Counted from the stretch's first letter, positions 29,688 to 40,707 are shown. The stretch is 64,000 nt of DNA from Saccharomycopsis fibuligera x Saccharomycopsis cf. fibuligera (GCA_001936135.1 CP012812.1:310001-374000); one strand, 5' to 3'. The notes: generated from the sequence alone by a model not told the origin. Made by a program: numbers and translations.

Positions 29688-31787
29688 GAAAAAGCATAAA
29701 GTACTCTATACCAGAATAAGCTGTTTTTTTTGTTTTTTTTGTTTTGTTCTTCTTAATATACGTTTTCTCCTCTTTCATGCTGTCCATGCTCTCCAAAATC
29801 TTGAGGCGTATACGCACCAGTACCCTACAACGCATACGAGTATATGCGGTTGAGTCTTCTTCTTCAACGCTGACGTTGACTCACCTTCAACTTGCAGCAT
29901 AGGTTTTGTTTTTCCCTGGCTCAATCTCACTCAGGTTTACAAAGAATTTCAATTTCGTTATTGCCAAAGGAAAAGAAACACATTAACGTGCTGGAGCTAA
30001 AACTCTTGTTAGATGATACTGTTTTGCTGCAATCTTTGATAATTCTGTAGGCGGCTAGGGCATACATGAATGATCATATAGCAGCTACATCCAGTTATGA
30101 GTGTTGTCTTTTACGCTATAGAAAGTCTTTCTCAGTTTCTAGGATCAATATGCGTTATGGTGGCAATGTTGCTGTCACCGTCATCCAACTATAATCAAGT
30201 ACTTGTCTGATGCGCCTTTCTTTATTTTTTTCAACTGCTCTACATGCCGGTCGGTGGATCAACTTGTATACATTTAAAGGGCCGACCAACATAAAAGGCA
30301 CGACTGTTATTAACACCGTTCCTTGATAAAGGAATCTACAATAGTAATCACGCATTCAATGCTCAATTCAGCAAGATGCTTTTCAAATTCTTTGTAGATC
30401 ATTGACACCAGCTGAAAGAAATTTGAAGTATATTCATTTTTTTTTTTCAACATTTACAACAGTTGTAGCCAATACTGCCGCTGGCCCAATAGTGTCAAGG
30501 ATGACATAAGCAACATGGCAGCGGGTTTCCGTTTGCAACAACTGCTGGAGTTGCACAATTGCCAGCATTCAAAGAATCCTTGGCTCTCGAGGCGTCACAA
30601 AAATAAAAACGCAAAAAAAAAAAAAAAAAAAGCTCAGCTCCGTTCGGAAAAACCATCACGAGGGGTATTGTTATTAGTCTTGGTTAGTACCTGTTTATGT
30701 GAGTTTTTTCCGCACACAATGTGAGTATCAAGGAGATTTAGATTTCTACCATGCCAAGCTTGGCCACTTAAGCGCCGTCATAATACTTTTTGCCCTCCTT
30801 TGTTTTTACATTACTTTTTTTTTTTTTTTTTTTTTACTTTTTTTTTCTCGCCTTCTTAAAGTAATAGCGCGGCGGTAGATGGATGGAATTGGAAGAGTCT
30901 CGCGATGTTGATCCTCATTGGGTTGGTTGAGGCAGCAGAATGCAACCACAAACACAAATATAACCACAGCTAGCTATATGCCGATAGAAATTACTCGTGC
31001 AAAGTTAAAGTGTGCAAAAGAGCTACAAACATGTCGATCTTGCAGCAACAATCAAATCGCTGTTATAGTACAACAGTTGATCTCAACCCTGGTCTGTTTT
31101 GGGGTCTAGGCCTGGTCCATGAAAACATCATCAAGAAGATGTTTTTTTTATGCACAAATCAATTTCACTAGCGCTGTCAGATGCGACTTGATTGAGTCTC
31201 GCACAGACTATAAGATAGTTATTAATGTTAGTAGCATCGTATCTTTGAAAGCAAATGTCTAGGTCCTTGCGTTAACCGATTAACTCGGATCTTCTTACAG
31301 TTGCTGGGCTTTTGAGTCTTTTGTCCTTCGAAGTGGTGACATTGGAAGGAACTTATCGCATATTAAGCGCCCAATGACAGCTACCACGCACGAATTCTAG
31401 CAAAACTATTATCCATTAATATCGGCGGTAATACCAATTCTAACTGGTATCAATTAAACAAGACGCAATGTCAGCAGTGGCAGCAGTAACTCTACGTACT
31501 TCACTACATATATTCTATAGTATACCATGTAGTAGTAGTGGTAACAGAAGCACCATCGGCAGCACCGACGTCATAGATACACACACCCAGGCTTTGATTA
31601 TCGCTTTCCGAGGCAAAAGCAGACAGCCTGGCAAGCAGCTAGACAGCCAGCAGGCAGATAGACAGACACACAGACATAACTACTACATACTCACCAACAG
31701 CAAGAATCCAAGGCTGCGTCAAGATGTTGTCATTAGGCGATAGCAGCTAGGTAATAACAGTTAGGCGCTAACAGTCAATCAGACACC

Positions 31788-31805
31788 AATTTGCAATTGC
31801 AAATT
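31788..31805. repeat. Perfect 18-bp palindrome
   Basis: The string aatttgcaattgcaaatt equals its own reverse complement, with no spacer. It lies about 1 kb upstream of the dehydrogenase start. It could bind a symmetric dimer or be chance in AT-rich DNA. Confidence 0.8.
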
Positions 31806-32525
31806 GTAAATTGCAGTCAAAACATGCGCTCAATGCACTGGCACCTCAAGATAAAGTATACACTTTATAGCACTTTGTGCTGTTTGCCGAAAACACTATA
31901 TCAAACTTCGGAAAGGGATACGCTCAGCCGGTGACGAAAAGAACAAAAGAAATGCAAACCTTTTCCGAATATGCTTTCAACAGGTATTCTTGAGAATAAA
32001 GCTAAACCACGACAACAACAACAAAAAAAAAAAGAAAAAAAAAAAAAAAAAAAAAAAAAAAGAAAAGAAGCTCCCGGGGGTGGCCTGCTGGAAAGGGTGA
32101 TATGCATCCAAAAGTGCTAAGCTGCGGTGACGATAAAAAATTCAGGTTATTGTTTTGTATTATTTCACGAGTATGACGTCTCTTTTGCCTCTGAACCTGG
32201 CCTCGTATAGTGTAAGTTTACAGGTATGCCTTAGAGCAGCTCTAGCGCCTGTAATACTGATTCAGCACACAGCAGCACTGCGCAGTGCGCAGAAAGATTA
32301 TATCACTGTTTCGAAGACAATGAATTGTTTTGTCACAAGATTATATCATCGTGCTTTCGGAACACGCATGTCAATGTCTATTGATGTTGATTAATGCAGA
32401 GGGTAACGCATTTCTCGGAGGAATTTTCCGCCACGCCCCGGAAAAGAAACGCAGTTTACGCACGTGAGGCTCGGAGAAGTTTAAACTCAAGCTCTGGCCA
32501 ACAAGAATAACCTTGGGCAGGAGAG

Positions 32526-32562
<37 letters not shown>

Positions 32563-32632
32563 GGCACATCTGACTCAAGAAAAAAAAATAAAACAACTAA
32601 TTAAAAAAATAAAAAAATTGAGAAAAAATCAT

Positions 32633-32643
32633 TATATATAAAG
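32633..32643 (+). promoter_or_regulatory. TATA box of the glycerol-3-phosphate dehydrogenase gene
   Basis: TATATATAAAG preceded by A-rich DNA. It lies 47 bp before the first in-frame ATG (32680) and 221 bp before the second (32854). Transcription starts on either side of 32680 are therefore possible. Confidence 0.6.
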
Positions 32644-32679
32644 AAGGTCTGGCCCCTCATTACCGATAACTTATTTTGA

Positions 32680-34017
32680 ATGTTTAAAAGAGTTATTTTA
32701 TCTAATTCTATAACCTCATCATCAATACTACTAGTCAATTCCTCCTTTCGGTTCAATTCTAGTTATATATTATCTTGCCCTCTTTCCTTTTATCAACACA
32801 ATTCGTTTTCTACTTCTTCTCTTATCAATTCAATAAATCACAAACACAACAACATGTCTGGTGCTGCTCAACGTCTTTCTCAAATTAGTGGTATTTTGAA
32901 CCCAGGCACTACTTCTGAAAACACCACTTTGATTGTTCCAGAAAAGCCATTCAAGATCAGTGTCATTGGCTCTGGTAACTGGGGTACTACTATTGCTAAA
33001 GTCATTGCTGAATCTACTGGCGAAAACCCAGAACTTTTCCAAAAAGATGTTCATATGTGGGTCTTCCAAGAAAAAATCGATGGTAGAAACTTAACTGACA
33101 TTATCAATACTGAACACGAAAATGTCAAGTATTTGCCAGAAGTCAAATTGCCAGAAAATGTTATTGCTGAACCAGATATCACCAAAACCGTTGAAGGTTC
33201 TGACTTGATTGTCTTCAACATTCCTCATCAATTCTTGGGTAATGTGTGCAGACAATTGAAAGGTCATGTTCCAACCACTGCTAGAGCTGTTTCTTGTTTG
33301 AAGGGTCTCGATGTTACTCCTCAAGGTTGCAAATTGTTGTCTTCTTACATCACTGAAAACTTGGGCATCTACTGTGGTGCTTTATCTGGTGCTAACTTAG
33401 CTCCAGAAGTTGCTAGACAAAAATGGTCTGAAACTACTGTTGCTTATAACGAGCCAGCTGATTTCAGAGGTCAAGGTAAAGACATTGACAAGGCTATTCT
33501 TAAGAAAGTTTTCCACAGACCATACTTCCACGTCAGAGTTGTTGGTGATGTGCCAGGTGTTTCTTTAGCTGGTGCTTTGAAGAATGTTGTTGCCATGGCT
33601 GCTGGTTTCGTGGAAGGTTTAGGTTGGGGTGACAATGCTAAATCTGCCATTATGAGAATTGGTTTGGTCGAAATCATCAAATTTGCTCAAAAATACTTCC
33701 CAGAATCCGACCCAAAGACTTTTACTGAAGAATCTGCTGGTGTTGCTGACTTGATTACCACTTGTTCTGGTGGTAGAAATGTTAGAGTTGGTAAATACAT
33801 GGCTGAAACAGGTAAAGATGCCGCTGAAGCTGAAAAAGTTTTGTTGAATGGTCAATCTTCTCAAGGTATTGTTACTACTAAGGAAGTCCATGACTTGTTG
33901 GCTAATGACAATGCTACTCAAGATTTTCCATTGTTTGAGGCCACTTACCAAATCATCTACAATGGCTTGCCAATGGGTAAGTTGCCATCTTTGTTGGAAT
34001 CTGCTGGTGACAACTAA
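32680..34017 (+). CDS. GPD1: NAD-dependent glycerol-3-phosphate dehydrogenase with optional N-terminal extension
   Basis: From ATG 32854 it encodes 387 residues, the usual length; from the in-frame ATG 32680 it encodes 445. It reduces dihydroxyacetone phosphate to glycerol-3-phosphate with NADH, for glycerol production and redox balance. Evidence: the NAD-binding loop V-I-G-S-G-N-W-G at about residues 37-44 of the short form, then N-I-P-H-Q-F-L, C-G-A-L-S-G-A-N, F-H-R-P-Y-F-H-V, the catalytic-Lys block G-A-L-K-N-V-V-A, T-C-S-G-G-R-N-V and L-L-N-G-Q-S-S-Q-G. The 58-residue extension has Lys, Arg and many Ser but no Asp or Glu, like a mitochondrial presequence. Gpd1 of S. cerevisiae has a peroxisomal PTS2; here the matching R-L-x5 ends I-L instead of H-L. 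No in-frame CTG seen; leucine is mostly TTG. Confidence 0.95.
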   Translation: MFKRVILSNSITSSSILLVNSSFRFNSSYILSCPLSFYQHNSFSTSSLINSINHKHNNMSGAAQRLSQISGILNPGTTSENTTLIVPEKPFKISVIGSGNWGTTIAKVIAESTGENPELFQKDVHMWVFQEKIDGRNLTDIINTEHENVKYLPEVKLPENVIAEPDITKTVEGSDLIVFNIPHQFLGNVCRQLKGHVPTTARAVSCLKGLDVTPQGCKLLSSYITENLGIYCGALSGANLAPEVARQKWSETTVAYNEPADFRGQGKDIDKAILKKVFHRPYFHVRVVGDVPGVSLAGALKNVVAMAAGFVEGLGWGDNAKSAIMRIGLVEIIKFAQKYFPESDPKTFTEESAGVADLITTCSGGRNVRVGKYMAETGKDAAEAEKVLLNGQSSQGIVTTKEVHDLLANDNATQDFPLFEATYQIIYNGLPMGKLPSLLESAGDN

Positions 34018-34916
34018 GCTTTTTCTCAAAATTTTTATGAATTTTTGCTGATACACTTTTCTTTTTTTTTCATCTCTTTTTCTTTGCATTCTAGCATTTT
34101 GATAGAAAAGGAATTTACAATTGGAGGATATTACTAGTGTTCTGTCTTGAACCATTGTCACTGAGTGATAATATTCTCAACGGGGCAAAATATCTTCGAA
34201 ATTTTCATTTCCAATAGATCATTATTATCCTTATCATATTCAATATTACTTGTTTTTATTTGTGTTTTTTATACATCACTTTCTTTTTATTATTTTCATC
34301 ACGTGCTTTTGGTTAGACGACGTTGTCTGTTGATTTATTCTGGCATGTCTAGTATACAGTCAGTTAGTTATTATTTACTTGAGGTTACAAAAAAAAATTG
34401 GTTTTGCTTTGTTTTTTCAATACAAGTTATTCAGCTCTTTAGCTGTGTCTGTTTTAATATTACTTTGTTTTTCATTTTGTAGTTTAACGTTCAATTTTCA
34501 AAATAATATGCAATAATAATTTTTGTACACTAAAATGGTAGTGTCCATGTTGGCGATCGAATTGATCCCGGCGACAGTTTTAGTAGACATTGAAAGTCGG
34601 CCCAATGGGAAATTTCTATTAAGGATACCACTCCTTGTTTTTCCATATAGAGAGGTAAAACAACAACCATTAATACAATGCTAATTTAGTCGCTGAAACT
34701 CAATACTTATCAACTTTCCAGGGAAGTCCGAAATCGGGAAATCATCAAGGATCTGCTAGTGCGCCTTTTTGCCGCTAATGAATTCAGTGAATATTTCAAA
34801 AGTAAATTGCTAGACCGATTTTGCAGTCAACCATAGTGAAGATAATGTTCCCTTATGTCCGAGTGGGATTCAAAATCTCCTTTTATGCTAATGACTGTAT
34901 TTTAAGGTGGACCCGA

Positions 34917-34954
<38 letters not shown>

Positions 34955-35651
34955 AAAAAATCGTTATAAGTTATTAAAGGAAATGGTCGTGTGACATTGA
35001 TATACGACCGAATGCTAGACGCCGATGAGATGAGATAGGATGAGATGGGAAGAGATAAGATGAGAGTGTCACTCTGTGCTAACGTAGACCAATGCCGGAA
35101 GGAGCAAAATATTCTATAGTATCTATGCTTTTACTTTGACACACAACACATGCGTGTAAGGGATTGACTCAATGAGATAAAATAACCAAACAAACACAAA
35201 GCAGACAGTAAATGTGAATTAACTTCCGTCCCTTACTATATGTTGAAAGCGAAAAAGATCATTGCAGGGTACTGGACCCGGTTCCTGCCCTGGACGAGAA
35301 CAGCTCGTTGGCAACATTTTTGTATGGAATGTTGTTGCGGGTGCAGTCTGTGCGCAGATATGGATAGATAGATACACGCGAACATGCTATATAATATACA
35401 TTTCAGTGCCTTTGTTTGTCTTGATCATGTTAGCCAACTTTAAAACGAAGCTTATATGATCATACACTGTTTCAAAGATGCAACCTTTAGCTTAACGTTA
35501 CTATTTCCAAAAATGCTGGACTAAAGCCAAAAATGCTGGAAATGAAATATAACAGTATATATATATATATATATATTATGCTTACTCTGAAAAACCTAGC
35601 ATCTTTATAGTTGTATGGCATTACGAATTATTAGCATTATTAGCAATAATA
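34018..35651. other. 1.6-kb convergent spacer between the dehydrogenase gene and PAC2
   Basis: No gene supported. It holds CACGTG at 34300-34305, a 29-base A run (34924-34952) and a degenerate gatga/gatag repeat (35023-35065). A 14-bp direct repeat (ccaaaaatgctgga) occurs at 35507-35520 and 35527-35540, and a TA dinucleotide run at about 35553-35575. Since both flanking genes end here, about 1 kb of it is unexplained. Confidence 0.5.
35023..35065. repeat. Degenerate gatga/gatag short-unit repeat
   Basis: A purine-rich stretch in which gatgagat, gatagg, gatggg, gagataa and gatgaga recur. It looks like a decayed minisatellite. No coding frame. Confidence 0.5.
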
Positions 35652-38231
35652 TTAGTAATCTTCCACAAAATACACATCAATCACATCACCATCAACAAAC
35701 CCAAACTTACTCAACTGGTCCTCATTGCTAATGCTACTAATTTCCTCAGTTTTGAAAATTGCCCCGACATTGTTACTATTGTCACTAGCCCCATTATCTG
35801 CATCAAACGAAAGAGTATAATATAACCGAAGCTGAAGCACTGAATAAACACCGAAAATTTCTTTAATGATTCCTTTAAATTTTAAAATCAGTGTACTTTG
35901 CAAGAAAACATGCTGTTTTGTGGTGATTACTGTAGTTGAGGCGGATATACTAGCCGCTTCACCAACATTAGTATTGGCATCTGCAGTTGCTTCAGCATCA
36001 ACAGCAGCTGTAGCAGCACCTGTTGAGTACCGACCAATAGCAGAATTGGCTTGCTGTGCTTTGGCATTTCTATTGGCAGATCTTGATTGTGATGTCAGTG
36101 GTGATAAAGGCAAAGCATTTTGGTGAAGTCGGATTTTAAGCAGAATCAAATTGCTTGCAAGATTATCTTTTTTTTGTCTTTGTTTCTGGCGTATCATCTC
36201 TTGTGTTCCTGATATTAACCCACTACCACCATTTTTAACTGCGCTCTTATTATTGACGTTATTGCTTGCTTCATTGTACGCTTGTAAAGTTTCTTGAATG
36301 CTGTATTTAGTGCACAAGTAAACTAACCTATCTCGACCAAATTTGCTGAACTGGAATGCATTGCCATCACTGAAAACTGCATTAGTAGCACCGGAGTCAA
36401 TTATAGAATTTACCTGCTCTTTAAATCTTGAAGTGAAATATAATTCAGAGTTAGTACGTTCTTCAGGGGCAATGTGACTTTTGTTTAAGCTCACTAAAGT
36501 ATCATTAAACCTGAATATCGTTTCAAAAAAAAACTCCTCGGTGAGTAACTTTTCCACATCTCCATCACAATTCTGAAGTTCTTTATCGTCATATTGTTCC
36601 TGTTTTTTTGTTCGCTCTGGCTGCTGCTGTTGGTTACGCTTAGCCAAGAATTGTATTTGTTTCATTTCAAAGAGTTTGATTTTGCTAATTTGTATCCCTT
36701 GTAGGTTAGGAAATTTCAAATTTACTAAATCTAGCTCACAGTATGACTTAATCTCATTACCACTCAAATCAAGCTGTTTAAGCCCCAGCCATGCCCATTT
36801 AAGATCCAAGTCGTTATACTTGATGAGGTTTGCCTGAATGTTTTTGCTGCTTTTATTGTCATTATTTATATTGTTGGTAATGGTCTTGGATGTGGGCGTG
36901 TAAGTGTAATATGGTATATTGGCGTCAGCAAACGTAATACTGTTATGCGAAAGCTTAAGTTCAGATAGCTGAGAATGTTCAAAGATCTCAGCGAGCGCCC
37001 AAGGGAATTTATGAAATTTGTTGTATGAAAGATTCAACGTTTTCCAATTCTTAACGTTTTTATTAATGGTCAAAAATTTCATAAAATCAATTGTTATTTG
37101 ATACTTTAATTTTTGGCCATCACCAATACTTATTTTCTCGATATGTAAGCTATTGGCGAATCTTTGCTGGTTGTTCAAGAAAATTGTTTCAGTATCCAAT
37201 TCATGCTCAGCTTCAAAATAACTCACATAATTAGTCAAAAACCATTCATCGTCAATAAAGTTTTTGGAAAAATCAACTTGCTCCAATTCGCTAAAAAATA
37301 AGCATAGAAGTACAAGGGTTGATCTTTGTAGTTTATTATACGATAATATCAATGTTTTCAAGCTGGCAAAATGAGTAAAGTGAGAAAAATTACCTAGCAA
37401 GTTATTGATGATGATACTATTTAAAAATTCATCATCTTTAACAAAATAATTGTGTGATAAGTTGAGCACTTGCAAGTTGGGCGTCTGTAGTAGAATTTTG
37501 AATGTCTGAAAAGTGCAGTCAAACAAGTTGTAAGATAAATCCAAGCTTGTCAACTTGGGAAGATTTACCACTTCTCTATTATGAAACTTATTGCTGCTGC
37601 TGCTATTGTTATCAGTGGTACTGTTTATCACCAAGCGGATGCACGTTTCCAAGTCATAATTGTTAGCGCTGCTATAATTTACAATATCCTCATTCACATC
37701 TCCAATTATTGGATAACTATCAACAATCCTTTCTCTATCCAAAGATGCCACTCTCAAATTCAGAATGTTCGAATTAAGTTTCATCCAGTTATCAAACCCC
37801 ACACTCTGTACCGCTTTACTACCAAATTTGAAATCAATATCAGTGTCCAGCACCGACAAATCTGTATATTTAGCCACCAACGCATTAACAAACAATTGAG
37901 ATTGTTGTTGTTGGCTCTTTTGATCCTCTGCCTGCATTGGCATATTAGCAGCAATCTTCTTGAATTTGAAAAATGAGCCACTGTTTTGATTTTGAAATGT
38001 GATAAAGTATCTTAACTTTGTTCCTTGCTTGCCATTGTTGTCTTTACTGATTACCGATCCATCATTTTTGCCTCTGGCTGGATCATCCCACTCCACTCCC
38101 ACCGCGAGATCGTTGGGCCATGCCGCAATGGCGCCAATGTAACGCACAGTACAAGGCTGACCATCAATAAGAAGCCGCTGCTTGAGTCTTAGCGGACACT
38201 GAAGGCACTGTTTTTCAATGCTTGAAGACAT
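35652..38231 (-). CDS. PAC2: Tubulin-folding cofactor E (Pac2)
   Basis: An 859-residue protein, ATG at 38231; yeast Pac2 has 518 and human TBCE 527. It binds alpha-tubulin and, with cofactors C and D, assembles the alpha/beta heterodimer in the cytosol. Evidence: an N-terminal CAP-Gly domain (about residues 18-95) with V-G-V-E-W-D-D-P-A-R-G-K-N-D-G-S, whose G-K-N-D-G (54-58) is the tubulin-tail contact motif. Leucine-rich repeats follow at about 200-560 (for example L-T-S-L-D-L-S-Y-N-L-F and L-Q-V-L-N-L-S-H-N), and a ubiquitin-like C-terminus with L-I-L-K-F-K-G and V-L-Q-L-R-L-Y-Y. Extra length lies in Asn/Gln/Ala-rich inserts between repeats and before the final domain. Divergent from PHR1 over 396 bp. 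Confidence 0.88.
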   Translation of the reverse strand: MSSSIEKQCLQCPLRLKQRLLIDGQPCTVRYIGAIAAWPNDLAVGVEWDDPARGKNDGSVISKDNNGKQGTKLRYFITFQNQNSGSFFKFKKIAANMPMQAEDQKSQQQQSQLFVNALVAKYTDLSVLDTDIDFKFGSKAVQSVGFDNWMKLNSNILNLRVASLDRERIVDSYPIIGDVNEDIVNYSSANNYDLETCIRLVINSTTDNNSSSSNKFHNREVVNLPKLTSLDLSYNLFDCTFQTFKILLQTPNLQVLNLSHNYFVKDDEFLNSIIINNLLGNFSHFTHFASLKTLILSYNKLQRSTLVLLCLFFSELEQVDFSKNFIDDEWFLTNYVSYFEAEHELDTETIFLNNQQRFANSLHIEKISIGDGQKLKYQITIDFMKFLTINKNVKNWKTLNLSYNKFHKFPWALAEIFEHSQLSELKLSHNSITFADANIPYYTYTPTSKTITNNINNDNKSSKNIQANLIKYNDLDLKWAWLGLKQLDLSGNEIKSYCELDLVNLKFPNLQGIQISKIKLFEMKQIQFLAKRNQQQQPERTKKQEQYDDKELQNCDGDVEKLLTEEFFFETIFRFNDTLVSLNKSHIAPEERTNSELYFTSRFKEQVNSIIDSGATNAVFSDGNAFQFSKFGRDRLVYLCTKYSIQETLQAYNEASNNVNNKSAVKNGGSGLISGTQEMIRQKQRQKKDNLASNLILLKIRLHQNALPLSPLTSQSRSANRNAKAQQANSAIGRYSTGAATAAVDAEATADANTNVGEAASISASTTVITTKQHVFLQSTLILKFKGIIKEIFGVYSVLQLRLYYTLSFDADNGASDNSNNVGAIFKTEEISSISNEDQLSKFGFVDGDVIDVYFVEDY

Positions 38232-38627
38232 GTAATGCTTTTTTTATCTGGTAAACTATCCTCTTTTCAATGACACTATCACCATCATCATCGTCATTTT
38301 CAATGTTTTTACTTGATCTGCTTTCTCCGCGAAAAAGTGAAGAGGCCAATGAGTGTCCCATATTACTATACGCACTACTACATGCATCCAGACTTTTTTC
38401 TTGTTTGACAGGTTTTTCGCCGAGCAACCAAGCGCAATCGCAATCCCAACATAAAACTGATTGCTTCGCGACAATTCCATGTAAAAGCCGTATAAAAAAA
38501 GACAATTCCCGTACAACTTTTGACTCTTCTTTTTTCTATAATATTGAGTCTTATCAAGCATTGAAGCAATTTGTTTTGTAACTTTTTTTGAACAATTTAA
38601 ACACATAGTCGTACTTATCGAAGCGCA
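38232..38627. promoter_or_regulatory. Shared divergent promoter of PAC2 and PHR1
   Basis: A 396-bp spacer. It holds cat/cac repeats near 38275-38300 and a T run just before PHR1 (about 38582-38590). No damage-response element recognised. Confidence 0.4.
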
Positions 38628-40331
38628 ATGTCTCCAGCAGCCAAAAAGCCGAAGCTTGAAAAGCTCCCTTCATTCGGCAGCCAATTCTACCCATATAACA
38701 AGCACAAAACAAACCGCGAATTACTTGAAAAGTACACCAAGGATGAAAATAAACCTTTTCACATCCTCCAACGCACAATTGAGGAAACTGAAGGCCAGCG
38801 TAATAATGTCAAGGTACAGAATGCAGTGGCTCATTGGTTCGTTAGAGACTTCCGTCAATTAGATAACAGGGGATTATCACAAGCAGGGCTGCTTGCCGCA
38901 AAGCATGGGGTTCCCTTAATAACTTTTTATGTTTATTGTTTGCCTGATTTGCAGTCGCATTCAATTAGCTCATGGAGACTTCAGTATCAGCTTCGAGCGC
39001 TAACGCAGCTTCAAAATGATTTGAAACAGAAAAACATTCCATTGTTTGTTTTGAATGTCGCTGAGAAAAAAGACATTGCAAAGTCCGTGATTGATTTTTT
39101 GCAAAAATACAAAGTATCACACTTGTTTGCTAATATTGAGTACGAAGTTGATGAATTGAGATTGTATGCCAAATTGGTCAAATCGTTACTGAAAAAAGAA
39201 ATTGATTTTAATCCACAAAACGATACTTGCGTGGTCATTCCGGGAGAATTGAAGACCAAAAGTAAAGGTACCCAGTATGCAGTATTTACCCCATGGTATC
39301 GTGCGTGGTGTCAATATATCAACAGCAATGAAGATGAAGTATTACACGAAGCTCCTGCTCCAAAGCCTAATGACGAAAAGGTGTTTAGTGGTCTGCTGCA
39401 ATTGAAAGAACTTTTCAAGGAAAATAGTATCCCTAAAATTCCCAAACAATATCATCTCACTGAAGAGCAGCAGAAATTTTTTGACCAGAACTGGTATCCT
39501 TCAGAACATGCTGCCTACGAAGAATTAACCCAGTTTCTTACATCCAAGGACAACAAGATCAAAAAATACGCTGATTTACGTAATGACATCAACACTAATG
39601 CCACTTCTCATCTCAGCCATCATTTGTCCCTGGGAACGTTAAACTCTCGCACGATTATTCGAGAAATTGTGCAAAGACACAAGTTGGTGAAAAAAGTCAA
39701 TCTGGGCCATTCCAGCATCACTGAATATATTCGTCAAGTATCATGGCGTGATTTCTACAAGCATGTTCTTGCCAATTGGCCTCACGTTTGCATGTTCAGA
39801 CCATTCCAGATAGAATATGATGAATTGCAATGGGAATACAATCGCGAACATTTTGACCGGTGGTGTCAGGGTCAAACGGGGTTTCCTATTGTTGATGCGG
39901 CAATGAGAGAGATACAAGCAACGGGATACATGCACAATCGTAGCAGAATGATTGTTGCTAGCTTTTTATCCAAACATTTAATGACAGATTGGCGACATGG
40001 TGAATTATTTTTTTTGGAACATTTGGTGGATGGTGATTTTGCTTCAAATAGTGGCGGCTGGGGGTTCAGTAGTAGTGTTGGAGTAGATCCACAACCTTTT
40101 TTCCGGATATTCAATCCATGGACCCAGTCTGAAAAGTTTGATAAGGAAGGTAAATACATTAAGAAATGGGTACCAGAGTTAAGGGAAATTGATAGCAACA
40201 AGGGAATCCATAATCCTTATGAGCATGGGTTTGCAGAAATCGCCGAAAAAAATAATTATCCTAGGCCAATTGTTGATCATCATGATGCAAGAGAACGGGC
40301 GTTAGATCGATACAAGGATGTAAAGTATTAA
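38628..40331 (+). CDS. PHR1: Deoxyribodipyrimidine photolyase (CPD photolyase)
   Basis: A 567-residue protein, ATG at 38628, close to yeast Phr1 (565). It repairs UV-induced cyclobutane pyrimidine dimers using FADH and light energy, in the nucleus and probably mitochondria. Evidence: the N-terminal antenna domain from about residue 65 with H-W-F-V-R-D-F-R-Q-L-D-N, F-T-P-W-Y-R-A-W at about 222, then the FAD domain: L-S-H-H-L-S-L-G-T-L, V-S-W-R-D-F-Y-K-H, G-Q-T-G-F-P-I-V-D-A-A-M-R, H-N-R-S-R-M-I-V-A-S-F-L and G-G-W-G-F-S-S-S near residue 475. The first 30 residues are Lys-rich and could target it. No frame damage. Class I photolyase; the substrate Trp and Arg positions lie in well-kept blocks. 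Confidence 0.96.
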   Translation: MSPAAKKPKLEKLPSFGSQFYPYNKHKTNRELLEKYTKDENKPFHILQRTIEETEGQRNNVKVQNAVAHWFVRDFRQLDNRGLSQAGLLAAKHGVPLITFYVYCLPDLQSHSISSWRLQYQLRALTQLQNDLKQKNIPLFVLNVAEKKDIAKSVIDFLQKYKVSHLFANIEYEVDELRLYAKLVKSLLKKEIDFNPQNDTCVVIPGELKTKSKGTQYAVFTPWYRAWCQYINSNEDEVLHEAPAPKPNDEKVFSGLLQLKELFKENSIPKIPKQYHLTEEQQKFFDQNWYPSEHAAYEELTQFLTSKDNKIKKYADLRNDINTNATSHLSHHLSLGTLNSRTIIREIVQRHKLVKKVNLGHSSITEYIRQVSWRDFYKHVLANWPHVCMFRPFQIEYDELQWEYNREHFDRWCQGQTGFPIVDAAMREIQATGYMHNRSRMIVASFLSKHLMTDWRHGELFFLEHLVDGDFASNSGGWGFSSSVGVDPQPFFRIFNPWTQSEKFDKEGKYIKKWVPELREIDSNKGIHNPYEHGFAEIAEKNNYPRPIVDHHDARERALDRYKDVKY

Positions 40332-40707
40332 AGTAGATATTTTCATCTAAGCTCATTACAATAATGTTCTATATACTGTTTATGTTGCTTTTCTCTTTTC
40401 TCTTTTAACTTGTTTTGTTTTGTTTTGTTTCCTTTCTTGCAAAATTGCTCTTCCTTTTATGTTTTATTAGGGTCTATATAATTTATGCAAAAGTACTCTG
40501 TGTCAAATTAGCTGTTAAGTTATAATCGCGAATTCATATATGTACAAGATTAATCAAAGGGGTATTTCTCTGTTAAGAGGTTTGGTTTTGTTTAATCCGA
40601 TATTGGAACGCCTTCTAAACTGATTAATCAGCGTAGGAGCTCATAATTTTGCAATGTTTTTGGGGAGAGCTTTGAGCTGTTCCCAACAGATTTCGAAACT
40701 TATCAAT

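Larger units (their letters stand above)
29001..32679. other. 3.7-kb gene-poor spacer between BNA2 and glycerol-3-phosphate dehydrogenase
   Basis: The longest geneless stretch in the window. It holds A/T runs (29651-29686, 36 A; 30819-30836, T; about 32026-32060, A-rich; 32528-32560, 33 A). A degenerate CAGA-rich stretch lies at about 31617-31680, a perfect 18-bp palindrome at 31788-31805, a Gcn4-type TGACTCA at 29877-29883 and a CACGTG at 32461-32466. No ORF with family features; the best ATG ORF has 91 codons (31468-31743). No tRNA found. It could hide a non-coding RNA that I cannot recognise. Confidence 0.5.

Noticed and set aside
31468-31743. 91-codon ORF with an ATG in the long spacer
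   Set aside because: Its second half is the translated CAGA-rich repeat, and no conserved feature is seen. It remains possible but unsupported.
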